From contig JACKMB010000001.1 in assembly GCA_024235615.1 (NCBI GenBank), positions 496,001-560,000 on the forward strand: a DNA stretch of 64,000 nucleotides, in the 5' to 3' direction. Of this stretch, positions 28,572 to 38,929 are shown piece by piece. Under the pieces are notes generated by a model. It was not told the DNA's origin and ran no database searches. It saw only the letters and a program-made list of their open reading frames with translations. The position numbers were made by a program, and so were the translations under genes. The stretch's first letter is position 1; each line of letters opens with the position of its first letter. The DNA is from Thauera sp. Lineage in GTDB: Bacteria > Pseudomonadota > Gammaproteobacteria > Burkholderiales > Rhodocyclaceae.

Positions 28572-29234
28572 GTGAATCTCGTCCTCTTCGACCTCGACAA
28601 CACCCTGCTCGCCGGCGACTCCGACTTCGCCTGGGCGCAGTTCCTCATCGGCAAGGGCGTACTCGACCGCGAAGTGCAGGAGGCGAAGAACATCGAGTTC
28701 TACGAGCAGTACAAGGCGGGCACGCTCGACATCTTCGCCTTCCTCGACTTCCAGCTCGCCCCCCTCGCCCGCCACCCGCGCGAACAGCTCGACGCCTGGC
28801 ACAGCGAGTTCATGACGCGATCGATCCGTCCGATGATCACCCCCAAGGCGCGCACGCTGGTGCGCGAGCATCTCGACAGCGGCGCCCTGGTCGCGGTGGT
28901 CACCGCCACCAACGCCTTCGTCACCGGTCCGATCGTGCGCGAGTTCGGCATCCCGCACGTGGTGGCGACCATCCCCGCGCAACAGGACGGCGCCTTCACC
29001 GGCAAGCCGCGCGGTACGCCGGCCTTCAAGGCGGGCAAGATCGAGCGCGTCGACGCCTGGCTGGAGTCGCTCGGCCTGCACCTGGGCAGCTTCGAGCACA
29101 GCTGGTTCTACAGCGACTCGCACAACGACCTGCCGCTGATGCAGCGCGTCACCGACCCGGTCGCGGTCGACCCCGACCCCACCCTGCGCGCCCACGCCGA
29201 GTCCGCCGGCTGGCCGGTGATCTCGCTGCGCTGA
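28572..29234 (+). CDS. HAD-IB family phosphatase (SerB/CicA-like)
   Basis: About 220 residues from a GTG start (GCGGAG upstream). The HAD motif I is DLDNTL with the catalytic Asp near residue 7. Motif II appears as VVTATN, a lysine in FTGKPRG is a candidate for motif III, and motif IV is SDSHNDLPL. The cap region (about 20-90) is of the IB type. Substrate unknown; relatives include phosphoserine phosphatase and CicA. It lies 80 bp after hda in the same orientation. Confidence 0.85.
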   Translation: MNLVLFDLDNTLLAGDSDFAWAQFLIGKGVLDREVQEAKNIEFYEQYKAGTLDIFAFLDFQLAPLARHPREQLDAWHSEFMTRSIRPMITPKARTLVREHLDSGALVAVVTATNAFVTGPIVREFGIPHVVATIPAQQDGAFTGKPRGTPAFKAGKIERVDAWLESLGLHLGSFEHSWFYSDSHNDLPLMQRVTDPVAVDPDPTLRAHAESAGWPVISLR

Positions 29235-29665
29235 CGCTTCGCGGCTGCCGCCGCTCCTGCACCCCCCGGAAGCGCGGCGGGGACGCACGACGGTTTGCGC
29301 AGGAGCGCGTCCGGGGCGCGCGGCGGTTTATGTAGGAGCGCCGGCAGGCGCGAAAATGGCGCCGGCCGAGAGCGACGCGCGTCGATGACCGGCCGCCGTG
29401 TTCGCAGCTGCCGCAGCTCCTACAGCGCGGCCGGGACACGCGGCAGTTTGCGTAGGAGCGCGTCCGGAACGCGCGGCGGTTTATGTAGGAGCGCCGGCAG
29501 GCGCGAAAATGGCGCCGACCGAGAGCGACGCGTGTCGATGATCCGACCGCCGTGTTCGCAGCTGCCGCAGCTCCTACAGCGCGGCCGGGACACGCGGCAG
29601 TTAGCGTAGGAGCGCGTCCGGAACGCACGGCGGTTCATGTAGGAGCGCCGGCAGGCGCGAAGGCG
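29233..29665. repeat. REP-like cluster D with 153-bp tandem array
   Basis: A unit holding two REP hairpins of opposite orientation repeats about 2.3 times. Shared landmarks (aggagcgcgtccgg) start at 29301, 29454 and 29608, a period of 153-154 bp. Units differ by few substitutions. The stretch 29235-29775 holds no gene; the pcnB promoter lies at its right edge. Confidence 0.85.
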
Positions 29666-29737
29666 GCGGTGGGCACCGCGACCCGCGCCTGTTGCGCGAC
29701 CGCCGCGTTCGCGCAGCGTGCGGACGATTCGATCGGT

Positions 29738-29743
29738 TATCAT
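29738..29743 (+). promoter_or_regulatory. Possible -10 of pcnB
   Basis: TATCAT lies 33 bp before the pcnB ATG at 29776, directly after the repeat field where base composition turns less GC-rich. No strong -35 was seen. Confidence 0.3.
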
Positions 29744-29775
29744 TGCCCGCTTATGCAAGCACGACTCCTTTCCCG

Positions 29776-31146
29776 ATGATCCGCAAGCTGCTGCGCAAGG
29801 TCTTCAAGCGCCCGGCCACCCCCGCACGCCACGAACCCGCCATCATCCCCGTCGAACGCCACGGCATCCGCCGCGAGCAGCTGTCGCCGGCCGCGCGCAA
29901 GGTGTGCGCGGTCTTGCAGGAGAAGGGCTTCAAGGCCTTCGTCGTCGGCGGCGCCGTGCGCGACCTGCTGATCGGCCAGCCGCCCAAGGACTACGACGTC
30001 GCCACCAGCGCCACGCCCGAGGAGGTGCGCGCCGCCTTCCGCCGCTCGCGCATCATCGGCCGCCGCTTCAAGATCGTGCACGTGATGAGCGGCCCGGAAA
30101 CGATCGAGGTCTCCACCTTCCGCGCCAGCCAGGACGCCGAGAGCGCCGAGACCGACGAGCACGGCCGCGTGCTGCGCGACAACGTCTTCGGCAGCCAGCA
30201 GGAAGACGCCACGCGGCGCGACTTCACCGTCAACGCGCTGTACTACGACCCCGGCACCGAGACCATCGTCGACTACCACCACGGCGTCGCCGACATCCAG
30301 CAGAAGACCCTGCGCATGATCGGCGACCCGCGCACGCGCTACCGCGAGGACCCGGTGCGCATGCTGCGCGCGGTGCGCCTGGCGGCCAAGCTCGGCCTCA
30401 CCATCGACCCCGCGGCGCGCCAGCCGATCCGCGAGATGGGGCCGCTGCTCGAGAACGTGCCGGCGGCGCGGCTCTTCGACGAGATGCTCAAGCTGCTGTT
30501 CTCCGGCCACTCGCTGAAGTGCCTGCAGCAACTGCGTGGAGAGGGCCTGCACCACGGCCTGCTGCCGCTGCTGGACGTGATCCTCGAGCAGCCGATGGGC
30601 GAGCGCTTCGTCACCCTGTCATTGGAGAACACCGACGAGCGCGTGCGCCAGGACAAGTCGGTGTCGCCCGGCTTCCTGTTCTCCACCCTGCTCTGGCACG
30701 AGGTGCTGAAGACCTGGGAGAACAAGAAGGCCGCCGGCGACCACAGCCAGCCCGCGCTCTTCGAGGCCATGGACGAGGTGCTCGACGCGCAGGCCGGCAA
30801 GCTCGCCATCACTCGCCGCATCGCCGGCGACATCAAGGACATCTGGGCGCTGCAGCCGCGCTTCGACAAGCGCGCCGGCAAGGCCCCCTATCGCGTCATC
30901 GAGCAGCCGCGCTACCGCGCCGGCTGGGACTTCCTGCGCCTGCGCGCGCAGGCCGGCGAGATCCCGATGGAGATCGTCGACTGGTGGGACGACTTCGCCC
31001 ATGCCGGGCCCGACCGGCGCGAGGCGCTGCTGCGCCAGGCACCGCCCGACGCCGCGCCCGCGGCGAAGAAGCGCCGCCGCCGCAAGCGCAAGCCTGCCGG
31101 CGAGAACGCCGCGGCGGCAGAAGCTACCCTTGCCGATCCGTCCTGA
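29776..31146 (+). CDS. pcnB: Poly(A) polymerase
   Basis: 456 residues. The nucleotidyltransferase head has VVGGAVRDLLIG, DYDVATSATPEEV and GRRFKIVHV. RRDFTVNALYYD and the RYREDPVRMLRAVRLAAKL motif follow. The C-terminus is basic (KKRRRRKRK), as in bacterial PcnB rather than CCA-adding enzymes. It adds poly(A) tails that target RNAs for decay. ATG 29776 precedes MIRKLLRKVF. It is followed after 10 bp by folK, a standard pair in this group. Confidence 0.92.
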   Translation: MIRKLLRKVFKRPATPARHEPAIIPVERHGIRREQLSPAARKVCAVLQEKGFKAFVVGGAVRDLLIGQPPKDYDVATSATPEEVRAAFRRSRIIGRRFKIVHVMSGPETIEVSTFRASQDAESAETDEHGRVLRDNVFGSQQEDATRRDFTVNALYYDPGTETIVDYHHGVADIQQKTLRMIGDPRTRYREDPVRMLRAVRLAAKLGLTIDPAARQPIREMGPLLENVPAARLFDEMLKLLFSGHSLKCLQQLRGEGLHHGLLPLLDVILEQPMGERFVTLSLENTDERVRQDKSVSPGFLFSTLLWHEVLKTWENKKAAGDHSQPALFEAMDEVLDAQAGKLAITRRIAGDIKDIWALQPRFDKRAGKAPYRVIEQPRYRAGWDFLRLRAQAGEIPMEIVDWWDDFAHAGPDRREALLRQAPPDAAPAAKKRRRRKRKPAGENAAAAEATLADPS

Positions 31147-31156
31147 GCGCGCCCGC

Positions 31157-31660
31157 TTGATCCGCGCATACGTCGCCTTCGGCGCCAACCTCGGCGACCC
31201 GGCTGCCGCCTTCGCCGACGCCCTGCAGCGCCTCGACGCGCTGCCCGGCACCCGCGTCGTGGCAAGCTCCTCGCTGTACCGCAGCGCCCCGGTGGGCGTC
31301 GCCGGCCAGCCCGACTACTTCAACGCCGTGATCGCGCTCGACACCACGCTCGCGCCGCGTCCGCTGCTCGAGGCCCTGCTCGCCATCGAGCACGACGCCG
31401 GCCGCCGCCGCGACTTTCCGATGGCGCCGCGCACGATGGACCTCGACCTGCTCCTGCACGGCGACGCGGTGATCGACGAACCCGGGCTGCAGGTGCCGCA
31501 TCCGCGCATGCACGAGCGCGCCTTCGCGCTGCTGCCGCTGGCCGAGATCGACCCCGCGGCGAGCATCCCCGGCCGCGGCGCGATCGCGGCGCTGCTGCCT
31601 GCGCTCGCCGGCCAGGCGATCGAACGCGTGCCGCCGCCCGCCGCCTCGCCGCGCCCCTGA
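31157..31660 (+). CDS. folK: 2-amino-4-hydroxy-6-hydroxymethyldihydropteridine pyrophosphokinase
   Basis: 167 residues. HPPK text is clear: YVAFGANLGDP at the start, SSLYRSAPVG, GQPDYFNAV, the active-site region GRRRDFPMAPRTMDLDLLL and PHPRMHERAFALLPL. It transfers pyrophosphate from ATP to the pterin in folate synthesis. The start is TTG 31157, 10 bp after the pcnB stop; no ATG fits the conserved N-terminus. Confidence 0.92.
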   Translation: MIRAYVAFGANLGDPAAAFADALQRLDALPGTRVVASSSLYRSAPVGVAGQPDYFNAVIALDTTLAPRPLLEALLAIEHDAGRRRDFPMAPRTMDLDLLLHGDAVIDEPGLQVPHPRMHERAFALLPLAEIDPAASIPGRGAIAALLPALAGQAIERVPPPAASPRP

Positions 31661-31678
31661 CCCGCCCTCCGTCCGCCC

Positions 31679-32050
31679 ATGGCCGCCTGGATCCAGTCCG
31701 TCAGCTCGATTCCCGTTTGGGTGCAGACCGCGCTGCTGCTCACCGCCTCCAACGTCTTCATGACCTTCGCGTGGTATGGCCACCTGAAGAACATGCAGAC
31801 CAAGGCCTGGTACGTGGCAGCGCTGGTGAGCTGGGGGATCGCGCTCTTCGAATACCTGCTGCAGGTGCCCGCCAACCGCATCGGCGCCACCACGCTCAGC
31901 CTCGCCCAGCTCAAGATCATGCAGGAGGTCATCACCCTGCTGGTCTTCGTACCCTTCGTCGTGCTCTACATGAAGCAGCCGCTCAAGCTTGACTACCTGT
32001 GGGCGGCCTTGTGTATGCTCGGCGCGGTGTATTTCATCTTCCGCAACTGA
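31679..32050 (+). CDS. DUF486 (DMT-type) small membrane protein
   Basis: 123 residues with four predicted helices. DUF486 text: ASNVFMTFAWYGHLK near residue 24, then SWGIALFEYLLQVPANRIG, LSLAQLKIMQEVITL and LKLDYLWAALCMLGAVYFIF. It resembles one half of a drug/metabolite transporter. The function is unknown. It sits between folK and the kinase gene in the same orientation, 18 bp from folK. Confidence 0.85.
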   Translation: MAAWIQSVSSIPVWVQTALLLTASNVFMTFAWYGHLKNMQTKAWYVAALVSWGIALFEYLLQVPANRIGATTLSLAQLKIMQEVITLLVFVPFVVLYMKQPLKLDYLWAALCMLGAVYFIFRN

Positions 32051-32078
32051 CGCGCGCTCGCCGCAAAGACAGCCCAGC

Positions 32079-32717
32079 ATGCTCGACAAGGCCCGCTACA
32101 TCGTCGTCGAAGGTCCGATCGGCGCCGGCAAGACCTCCCTCGCCCGCCGCCTGGCCGACCGTCTCCAGGCCGAGGCGGTGTTCGAGCAGGCCGAGCTCAA
32201 CCCTTTCCTTGGCCGCTTCTACCAGCAGTCCGAGCGCTGGGGCCTGGCAACCCAGCTCTCCTTCCTGTTCCAGCGCATCGACCAGCTCGCCGCACTCGGC
32301 CCGATCGAGGGCGAGCGTCGCGTGGTGGCCGACTTCCTGTTCGACAAGGACCACCTGTTCGCGGAGCAGAACCTGTCGCCAGACGAACTCGCGCTGTATC
32401 GCCGCGTGCATGACGGCCTGCAGCCGCGCAACGCCCCCCGCCCCGATCTGGTGATCTACCTGCAGGCGCGCCCGGACACCCTGATGGAGCGCATCCGCAA
32501 GCGCGGGCTGGACGCCGAGCGCCGCATCACCGAGCTCTACCTCGAGCAGGTCGCCGAGCGCTATACCCGGTATTTCTACCAGTACGATGCCGCCCCGCTG
32601 TTCATCGTGGATGCCGGCAAGCTCAACCCGGTCGACCGCGACGAGGACTTCGAGCTGCTGCTCGAGCGCCTGCGCGAGATGCGCAGCTACCGCGAGTTCT
32701 TCGGCTACGCGGACTGA
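32079..32717 (+). CDS. Deoxynucleoside (deoxyadenosine/deoxyguanosine) kinase
   Basis: 212 residues. The P-loop is EGPIGAGKTS (10-19). The dNK pattern continues with ADFLFDKDHLFA (the DRH-like motif region), PDLVIYLQARPDTLMERIRKRG (arginine-rich lid) and a C-terminal EFFGY. It phosphorylates deoxynucleosides in salvage; base preference cannot be read. ATG 32079 has a weak ribosome site. A gene of this kind regularly lies between folK and panB in betaproteobacteria. Confidence 0.85.
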   Translation: MLDKARYIVVEGPIGAGKTSLARRLADRLQAEAVFEQAELNPFLGRFYQQSERWGLATQLSFLFQRIDQLAALGPIEGERRVVADFLFDKDHLFAEQNLSPDELALYRRVHDGLQPRNAPRPDLVIYLQARPDTLMERIRKRGLDAERRITELYLEQVAERYTRYFYQYDAAPLFIVDAGKLNPVDRDEDFELLLERLREMRSYREFFGYAD

Positions 32718-32806
32718 GCTCGCCCTGCCGTCGCGCGGCGAGGGCCACGAGGCTTGTGCAACGCACCAGTTTGGCCGACACTGCCGCCTCCCAACAGGAG
32801 CGATGA

Positions 32807-34479
<1,673 letters not shown>

Positions 34480-34612
34480 AGCGGGAGGCTGGATCCGGAT
34501 GCGGCCGCGCTTGCATCGGCGGGCGGATCTGGTTAAAAACCGTAAAACCCGCGAATAAAGGCCCGGCCGCGACCTGCGGCGCGCATTTCAACGAAGAAGG
34601 GGGAGTGGAAAG

Positions 34613-35059
34613 ATGATGACGACGGTAAAACAGATCCTCGAGGCGAAAGGCGGCACCTTCCATGCGGTGCGCCCGACCGACTCGGTCTTCGACGCGCTGT
34701 CGCTGATGGCGCAGTTCGACATCGGCTGCGTGCTGGTCACCGACGGCGACAAGCTGGTCGGGATCTTCACCGAGCGCGACTACGCCCGCAAAGTCGTGCT
34801 CAAGGGCCTGGTGTCGCGCGACGTCAAGGTCGGCGACCTGATGACGCCCAACCCCTACACGGTCAGCCTGACGGGTACCGCCGACGACGTGATGGCGACG
34901 ATGACCGCCAAGCGCTTCCGCCACATCCCGGTGGTCGAGGAAGGCAAGGTGATCGGCATCGTCACCATCGGCGACATGGTGAAGTCCATCGTCACCCAGC
35001 ACGAAAAGACCATCAAGCAGCTCGAGAGCTACATCGCCGGCGACCTCGCCGCGGAGTGA
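34613..35059 (+). CDS. Two-CBS-domain protein
   Basis: 148 residues made of two CBS repeats: about 10-60 (FDIGCVLVTDGDKLVGIFTE) and 75-130 (RFRHIPVVEEGKVIGIVTIG), with the link sequence DLMTPNPYTV between them. Stand-alone CBS pairs bind adenosine nucleotides and act as sensors of energy state; no partner is visible. AGGGGGAG precedes the ATG. The stop faces pepN across a hairpin. Confidence 0.88.
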   Translation: MMTTVKQILEAKGGTFHAVRPTDSVFDALSLMAQFDIGCVLVTDGDKLVGIFTERDYARKVVLKGLVSRDVKVGDLMTPNPYTVSLTGTADDVMATMTAKRFRHIPVVEEGKVIGIVTIGDMVKSIVTQHEKTIKQLESYIAGDLAAE

Positions 35060-35090
35060 GCCTCGCGGCGACACCGCCGCCAGAAATGCA

Positions 35091-35130
35091 GACGCCGGAG
35101 CCGACGGGAGTCGGTTCCGGCGTCGTCGTT
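35091..35130 (+). terminator. Hairpin terminator after the CBS gene
   Basis: GACGCCGGAGCCGAC (35091-35105) folds with GTCGGTTCCGGCGTC (35110-35124) around ggga, followed by gtcgttt. The T-run is short but the stem is long and stable. It could serve both convergent genes. Confidence 0.6.
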
Positions 35131-35177
35131 TGCGCGGACGAGAAGCGCGCAGGAACCAGGCCCGCGCCGCCGCTCAC

Positions 35178-35205
35178 CTCACACCTTACCCCTCACGCCT
35201 CACGC
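35178..35205 (-). repeat. Heptamer array at the pepN stop codon
   Basis: On the minus strand four 7-bp units, GCGTGAG, GCGTGAG, GGGTAAG and GTGTGAG, follow one another. The first contains the pepN stop (GCG-TGA, Ala-stop). The same array type starts at the moaC stop (63648). Confidence 0.75.
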
Positions 35206-37875
35206 CCCCAACGCCTTGCCGACGATCTCGGCCACGTCCGCGGACAGGCCCGGCGCGGCGAGCACGCGTTCGAGCTGCGGGCGGATGCTGGCCTGCAGGG
35301 CGGGGGTGAAGTGGCGCCAGTTCTCCAGCGCCCGCGCCACGCGCGCCGCGACCTGCGGGTTGCGGGCGTCGAGCGCGATCACCTGCTCGGCCCAGAAGGC
35401 ATGGCCGCTGCCGTCGGCGGCGTGGAACTCGCCCGGGTTGGCGCGGAAGAAGGTGCCCAGCAGCGCGTAGACCTTGTTCGGGTTCGACAGACTGAAGGCG
35501 GGGTCGCTGAGCAGCACCCGCACGCGCGCAAGCGCCGGCTCGGCCTCCTCACCCCAGCGCCAGGCGCCGGCCTGCAGCGCGAACCACTTGTCGAGCACCA
35601 GCGCATCGCCGCGATGGCGGTCGTGGAAGGCCTGCAGCGCGGCGGCGCGCGCCGGGCTCGTGCTCTGCACCAGCGCGGCGAGCGCGCCGAAGCGCTCGGT
35701 CATGTTGGTGGCGGCGGCGAAGCGCGCCTCGGCCAGTGCCAGGCCCTCGGCCACGCCGGCGGCGGCGAGGTAGCGCAGGGCGAGGTTCACCAGCGCACGG
35801 CGGCCGGCGTCACCCGGGTGGTAGCGATACTCGCCGCGTACCTGCAGGCGCTCGACCACCTCCAGCCAGTCGGCGGTGAGCGTGGCGCCAAGCGCGCGCA
35901 TCATGCGCACCAGCGCACTGCGCAGCGCGGCGGGGTCGGCGGGCGACATGCGCTCGAGCAGGTAGGCCTCGCCCGGCAGCGCGAGCGCCTGGGCGCGGAA
36001 GGCGGGGTCGAGCGCGCCGTCGTTCAGCAGCGTGCGGAAGGCGGCGACGAAGGCATCCGGCACCTCGGCGCCGGCATCCGCGGCGAGGTCCAGCACCACG
36101 CGCTCGGCGTAGCGCTGCGCGGCGTCCCAGCGGTTGCAGGGGTCGGCGTCGTGCGCCATGCGGAAGGCGAGGCGCGCGTCATCCTCGTCGAGCTCCAGGA
36201 TCACCGGCGCCGAGAAGCCGCGCAGCAGCGAGGGCACCGGCTCGGCAGCGACGCCGACGAAGCGGAAGGTCTGCTCGTCCTCGGTGAGCTTGAGCACGCG
36301 CGTGCAGGCACCCGCTTGGGCCTCGCCCTCGAGCTGCAGCGGCAGATCGCGCCCGTCCGCGCCGATGAGGCCGACCGCGACCGGGATCACCAGCGGCTGC
36401 TTGACGTGCTGGCCGGGCGTGGCCGGGGTCGATTGCGCCAGCGTCAGCGTGTAGCTGTCGTCGGCGGCGTTCCACACCCCGCTCGCCTTCACCCGCGGCG
36501 TGCCGGCCTGTTCGTACCAGCGCATGAACTGGTCGAGGTCGAAGCCGTTGTTGGCCTCGGACATGACCTCGACAAAGTCGTCGCAGGTCACCGCCTGGCC
36601 GTCGAAGTAGCTGAAGTAGAGGTCCATGCCGTTGCGGAAGCCCTCCTGCCCCAGGAGGGTGTGCAGCATGCGGATGACCTCGGCGCCCTTCTCGTACACC
36701 GTGGCGGTGTAGAAGTTGTTGATCTCCTGGTAGCTGTCGGGGCGGATCGGGTGCGCCATCGGCCCGCCGTCCTCCGGGAACTGCGCCGCGCGCAGCACGC
36801 GCACGTCGTCGATGCGCTTGACCGCGCGCGCCGAAGCCGCGCCCTCGGGGCCGGCCGCGCGCGCGAGCATGTCGGCGGAGAACTGCTGGTCGCGGAAGAC
36901 GGTGAGGCCTTCCTTGAGGGTGAGCTGGAACCAGTCGCGGCAGGTGACGCGGTTGCCCGTCCAGTTGTGGAAGTACTCGTGCGCGACCACGCTCTCGACG
37001 TTCTCGTAGTCGAGGTCGGTGGCGGTGTCGGGCTTGGCGAGGATGAACTTGGTGTTGAAGATGTTCAGCCCCTTGTTCTCCATCGCGCCCATGTTGAAGT
37101 CGGCCACCGCGACGATCATGAAGCGGTCGAGGTCGAGCTCCAGGCCGAAGGTCTCCTCGTCCCAGCGCATCGAGTGCACCAGCGAATCCATCGCGTGCTC
37201 GACGCGGTCGAGGTTGCCCTCCTCCACCCACACCTGCAGCAGCACCTCGCGGCCCGACATCGTGGTCACGGTGCGCTCGAGCGCGACCAGCTTCGCTGCG
37301 ACCAGCGCGAACAGGTACGAGGGCTTGGGGAAGGGATCCTCCCACTTCGCGTAGTGGCGCCCCTCGGGCAGCAGGCCCTCGTCGACGAGGTTGCCGTTGG
37401 AGAGCAGCACCGGGCAGGCGTCACGGTCGGCTTCGAGCGTGACCGTGTAGCGTGCCATCACGTCGGGGCGGTCGGGGAAGCAGGTGATGCGGCGGAAGCC
37501 CTCGGCCTCGCACTGGGTGAAGAAGCCGCCGTTCGACAGGTAGAGGCCCGACAGCGTGGTGTTGGCGCGCGGATCCACCCGGGTGACGACCTCGACCACC
37601 ACGCGATCGCCCGCGGCGTCGATGTCGATGGCGCCGCCGTCTTCGTGCAGCCCTTGCGGGGGCTGGCCGTCCACGGTCAGCGACACGCGCTCGAGCACCT
37701 CGCCCCACAGCCGGATCGGGCCGTCGGCGGCGTCGCGGTTGCGCACGCAGCACATGCGGTTGGTGACCAGCGTGGCCTCGGGGTCGAGGCGGAAGTGAAG
37801 GTCGACGGTCTCGACCGTCCACGCCAGCGGCCGGTAGTCGGCGCGCTGGATCGTCGGGGCATGTTCGGTTTTCAT
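35200..37875 (-). CDS. pepN: Aminopeptidase N
   Basis: 891 residues, an M1-family aminopeptidase of PepN length. The exopeptidase motif GAMEN lies at 263-267, zinc site HEYFH at 299-303 with the third ligand Glu322 in LKEGLTVFRDQ. The C-terminal helical domains follow (DUF3458-type). It trims N-terminal residues from peptides in the cytoplasm. ATG 37875 (MKTEHAPTIQ) is preferred over a start 12 codons upstream. The stop codon lies inside a heptamer array. Confidence 0.95.
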   Translation of the reverse strand: MKTEHAPTIQRADYRPLAWTVETVDLHFRLDPEATLVTNRMCCVRNRDAADGPIRLWGEVLERVSLTVDGQPPQGLHEDGGAIDIDAAGDRVVVEVVTRVDPRANTTLSGLYLSNGGFFTQCEAEGFRRITCFPDRPDVMARYTVTLEADRDACPVLLSNGNLVDEGLLPEGRHYAKWEDPFPKPSYLFALVAAKLVALERTVTTMSGREVLLQVWVEEGNLDRVEHAMDSLVHSMRWDEETFGLELDLDRFMIVAVADFNMGAMENKGLNIFNTKFILAKPDTATDLDYENVESVVAHEYFHNWTGNRVTCRDWFQLTLKEGLTVFRDQQFSADMLARAAGPEGAASARAVKRIDDVRVLRAAQFPEDGGPMAHPIRPDSYQEINNFYTATVYEKGAEVIRMLHTLLGQEGFRNGMDLYFSYFDGQAVTCDDFVEVMSEANNGFDLDQFMRWYEQAGTPRVKASGVWNAADDSYTLTLAQSTPATPGQHVKQPLVIPVAVGLIGADGRDLPLQLEGEAQAGACTRVLKLTEDEQTFRFVGVAAEPVPSLLRGFSAPVILELDEDDARLAFRMAHDADPCNRWDAAQRYAERVVLDLAADAGAEVPDAFVAAFRTLLNDGALDPAFRAQALALPGEAYLLERMSPADPAALRSALVRMMRALGATLTADWLEVVERLQVRGEYRYHPGDAGRRALVNLALRYLAAAGVAEGLALAEARFAAATNMTERFGALAALVQSTSPARAAALQAFHDRHRGDALVLDKWFALQAGAWRWGEEAEPALARVRVLLSDPAFSLSNPNKVYALLGTFFRANPGEFHAADGSGHAFWAEQVIALDARNPQVAARVARALENWRHFTPALQASIRPQLERVLAAPGLSADVAEIVGKALGA

Positions 37876-38032
37876 TATGAGTTCTCCATCGGCGCCTCGC
37901 GGGCGCGGCAAGGGCGCGAGTGTACGCCCTGGCGGGCGAGCCGCACAGGGTGGGCAGGCTTTACCTGGCGCAAAGATGCGCCCGGGCCGAAGCGGGCCGG
38001 CACGAGCGCCGCCGGAACTCGCCCGGCGCGCC

Positions 38033-38929
38033 TCAGTCCGGCTTGCGGTCGCAGACCAGCACGTCGGCGGTCGAGCGCGCGAGCACGTGCTTGGTGACGC
38101 TGCCGAGCAGCATCTCGCCGAGCAGGCCGTGGCCGCGCTTGCCGATCACGATCAGGTCGCAGTCCTGCTCCTGCTCCTGCTCGAGGATCTGCGTGGTGGC
38201 CTCGCCGTGGACCACGATGCGGCGCACGCGGTTCTCGTCGAGGCCGGCGCACGCGACCAGCTCTTTCATCTGCGCACCCGCCTCGCGGCGGGCATTGACG
38301 CGCAGAGAGGACAGCGCATTCTCCTCCACGCCGGCGTAGCGCAGCTTGCCCTCGAAGGGCACCTCGAAGGCGTGCAGCAACACGAACTCGGCCTGCGGCG
38401 CCACGCACTGCGCGAACTGCAAGGCCTCGAGTGCGCGCGCGGAGAAATCCACCGGCACGAGCACGCGGCGGTAGGGTTCGTGGGCGATCTGCTTGACCAC
38501 CAGCATGGGCCGCACGGACTTGCGCAGCACGCGCTCGGTGGTGGAGCCGATCAGCAGCTCGCGCATGAAGCCGGCGCCGCGCGCACCCATCACCAGCAGG
38601 TCGGCGTCGACCGCCTCGGCGTGAGCGACGATCTCGCCGAGCACACTGCCTACCGCCAGCTGCTGCTCGGGCACGACTCCGTGGCGCCTGTGCATCTCTG
38701 CGGCGAGCGCCTCGACCTCGCCGCGCACCTCCGCGAGCAGCTTCTCCTGCACGCCGGCGGCGTCGGCATCGAGCAGGTGACGCAGGGTGTCGAGCGCGCC
38801 GGCATTGACCACATGCTGCAGCGACAGGCGCGCGCCGAGCTCGGCGGCGAGCAGGCAGGCGCGCACCACGGCGTGGCGGGCGAGCGCGGAGAGGTCGGTG
38901 GGGGCGACGACAGTGCGGATCGGGTTCAT
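38033..38929 (-). CDS. Tandem universal stress protein
   Basis: 298 residues holding two UspA domains (about 1-145 and 150-298). Each ends in a nucleotide-binding G-x2-G-x9-G-S/T motif: MGARGAGFMRELLIGSTTER and IGKRGHGLLGEMLLGSVTKH. Such tandem Usp proteins bind ATP and respond to stress. The start overlaps the stop of the antiporter gene by ATGA, so it is translated with it and may sense conditions for that transporter. Confidence 0.9.
   Translation of the reverse strand: MNPIRTVVAPTDLSALARHAVVRACLLAAELGARLSLQHVVNAGALDTLRHLLDADAAGVQEKLLAEVRGEVEALAAEMHRRHGVVPEQQLAVGSVLGEIVAHAEAVDADLLVMGARGAGFMRELLIGSTTERVLRKSVRPMLVVKQIAHEPYRRVLVPVDFSARALEALQFAQCVAPQAEFVLLHAFEVPFEGKLRYAGVEENALSSLRVNARREAGAQMKELVACAGLDENRVRRIVVHGEATTQILEQEQEQDCDLIVIGKRGHGLLGEMLLGSVTKHVLARSTADVLVCDRKPD

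Noticed and set aside
29149-29758. Several arginine-rich frames in the repeat field before pcnB
   Set aside because: They translate REP repeats (recurring FRACRRSYMNR) and change with the repeat units.
35056-38097. 1013-residue plus-strand frame opposite pepN
   Set aside because: Antisense shadow of pepN without any domain.
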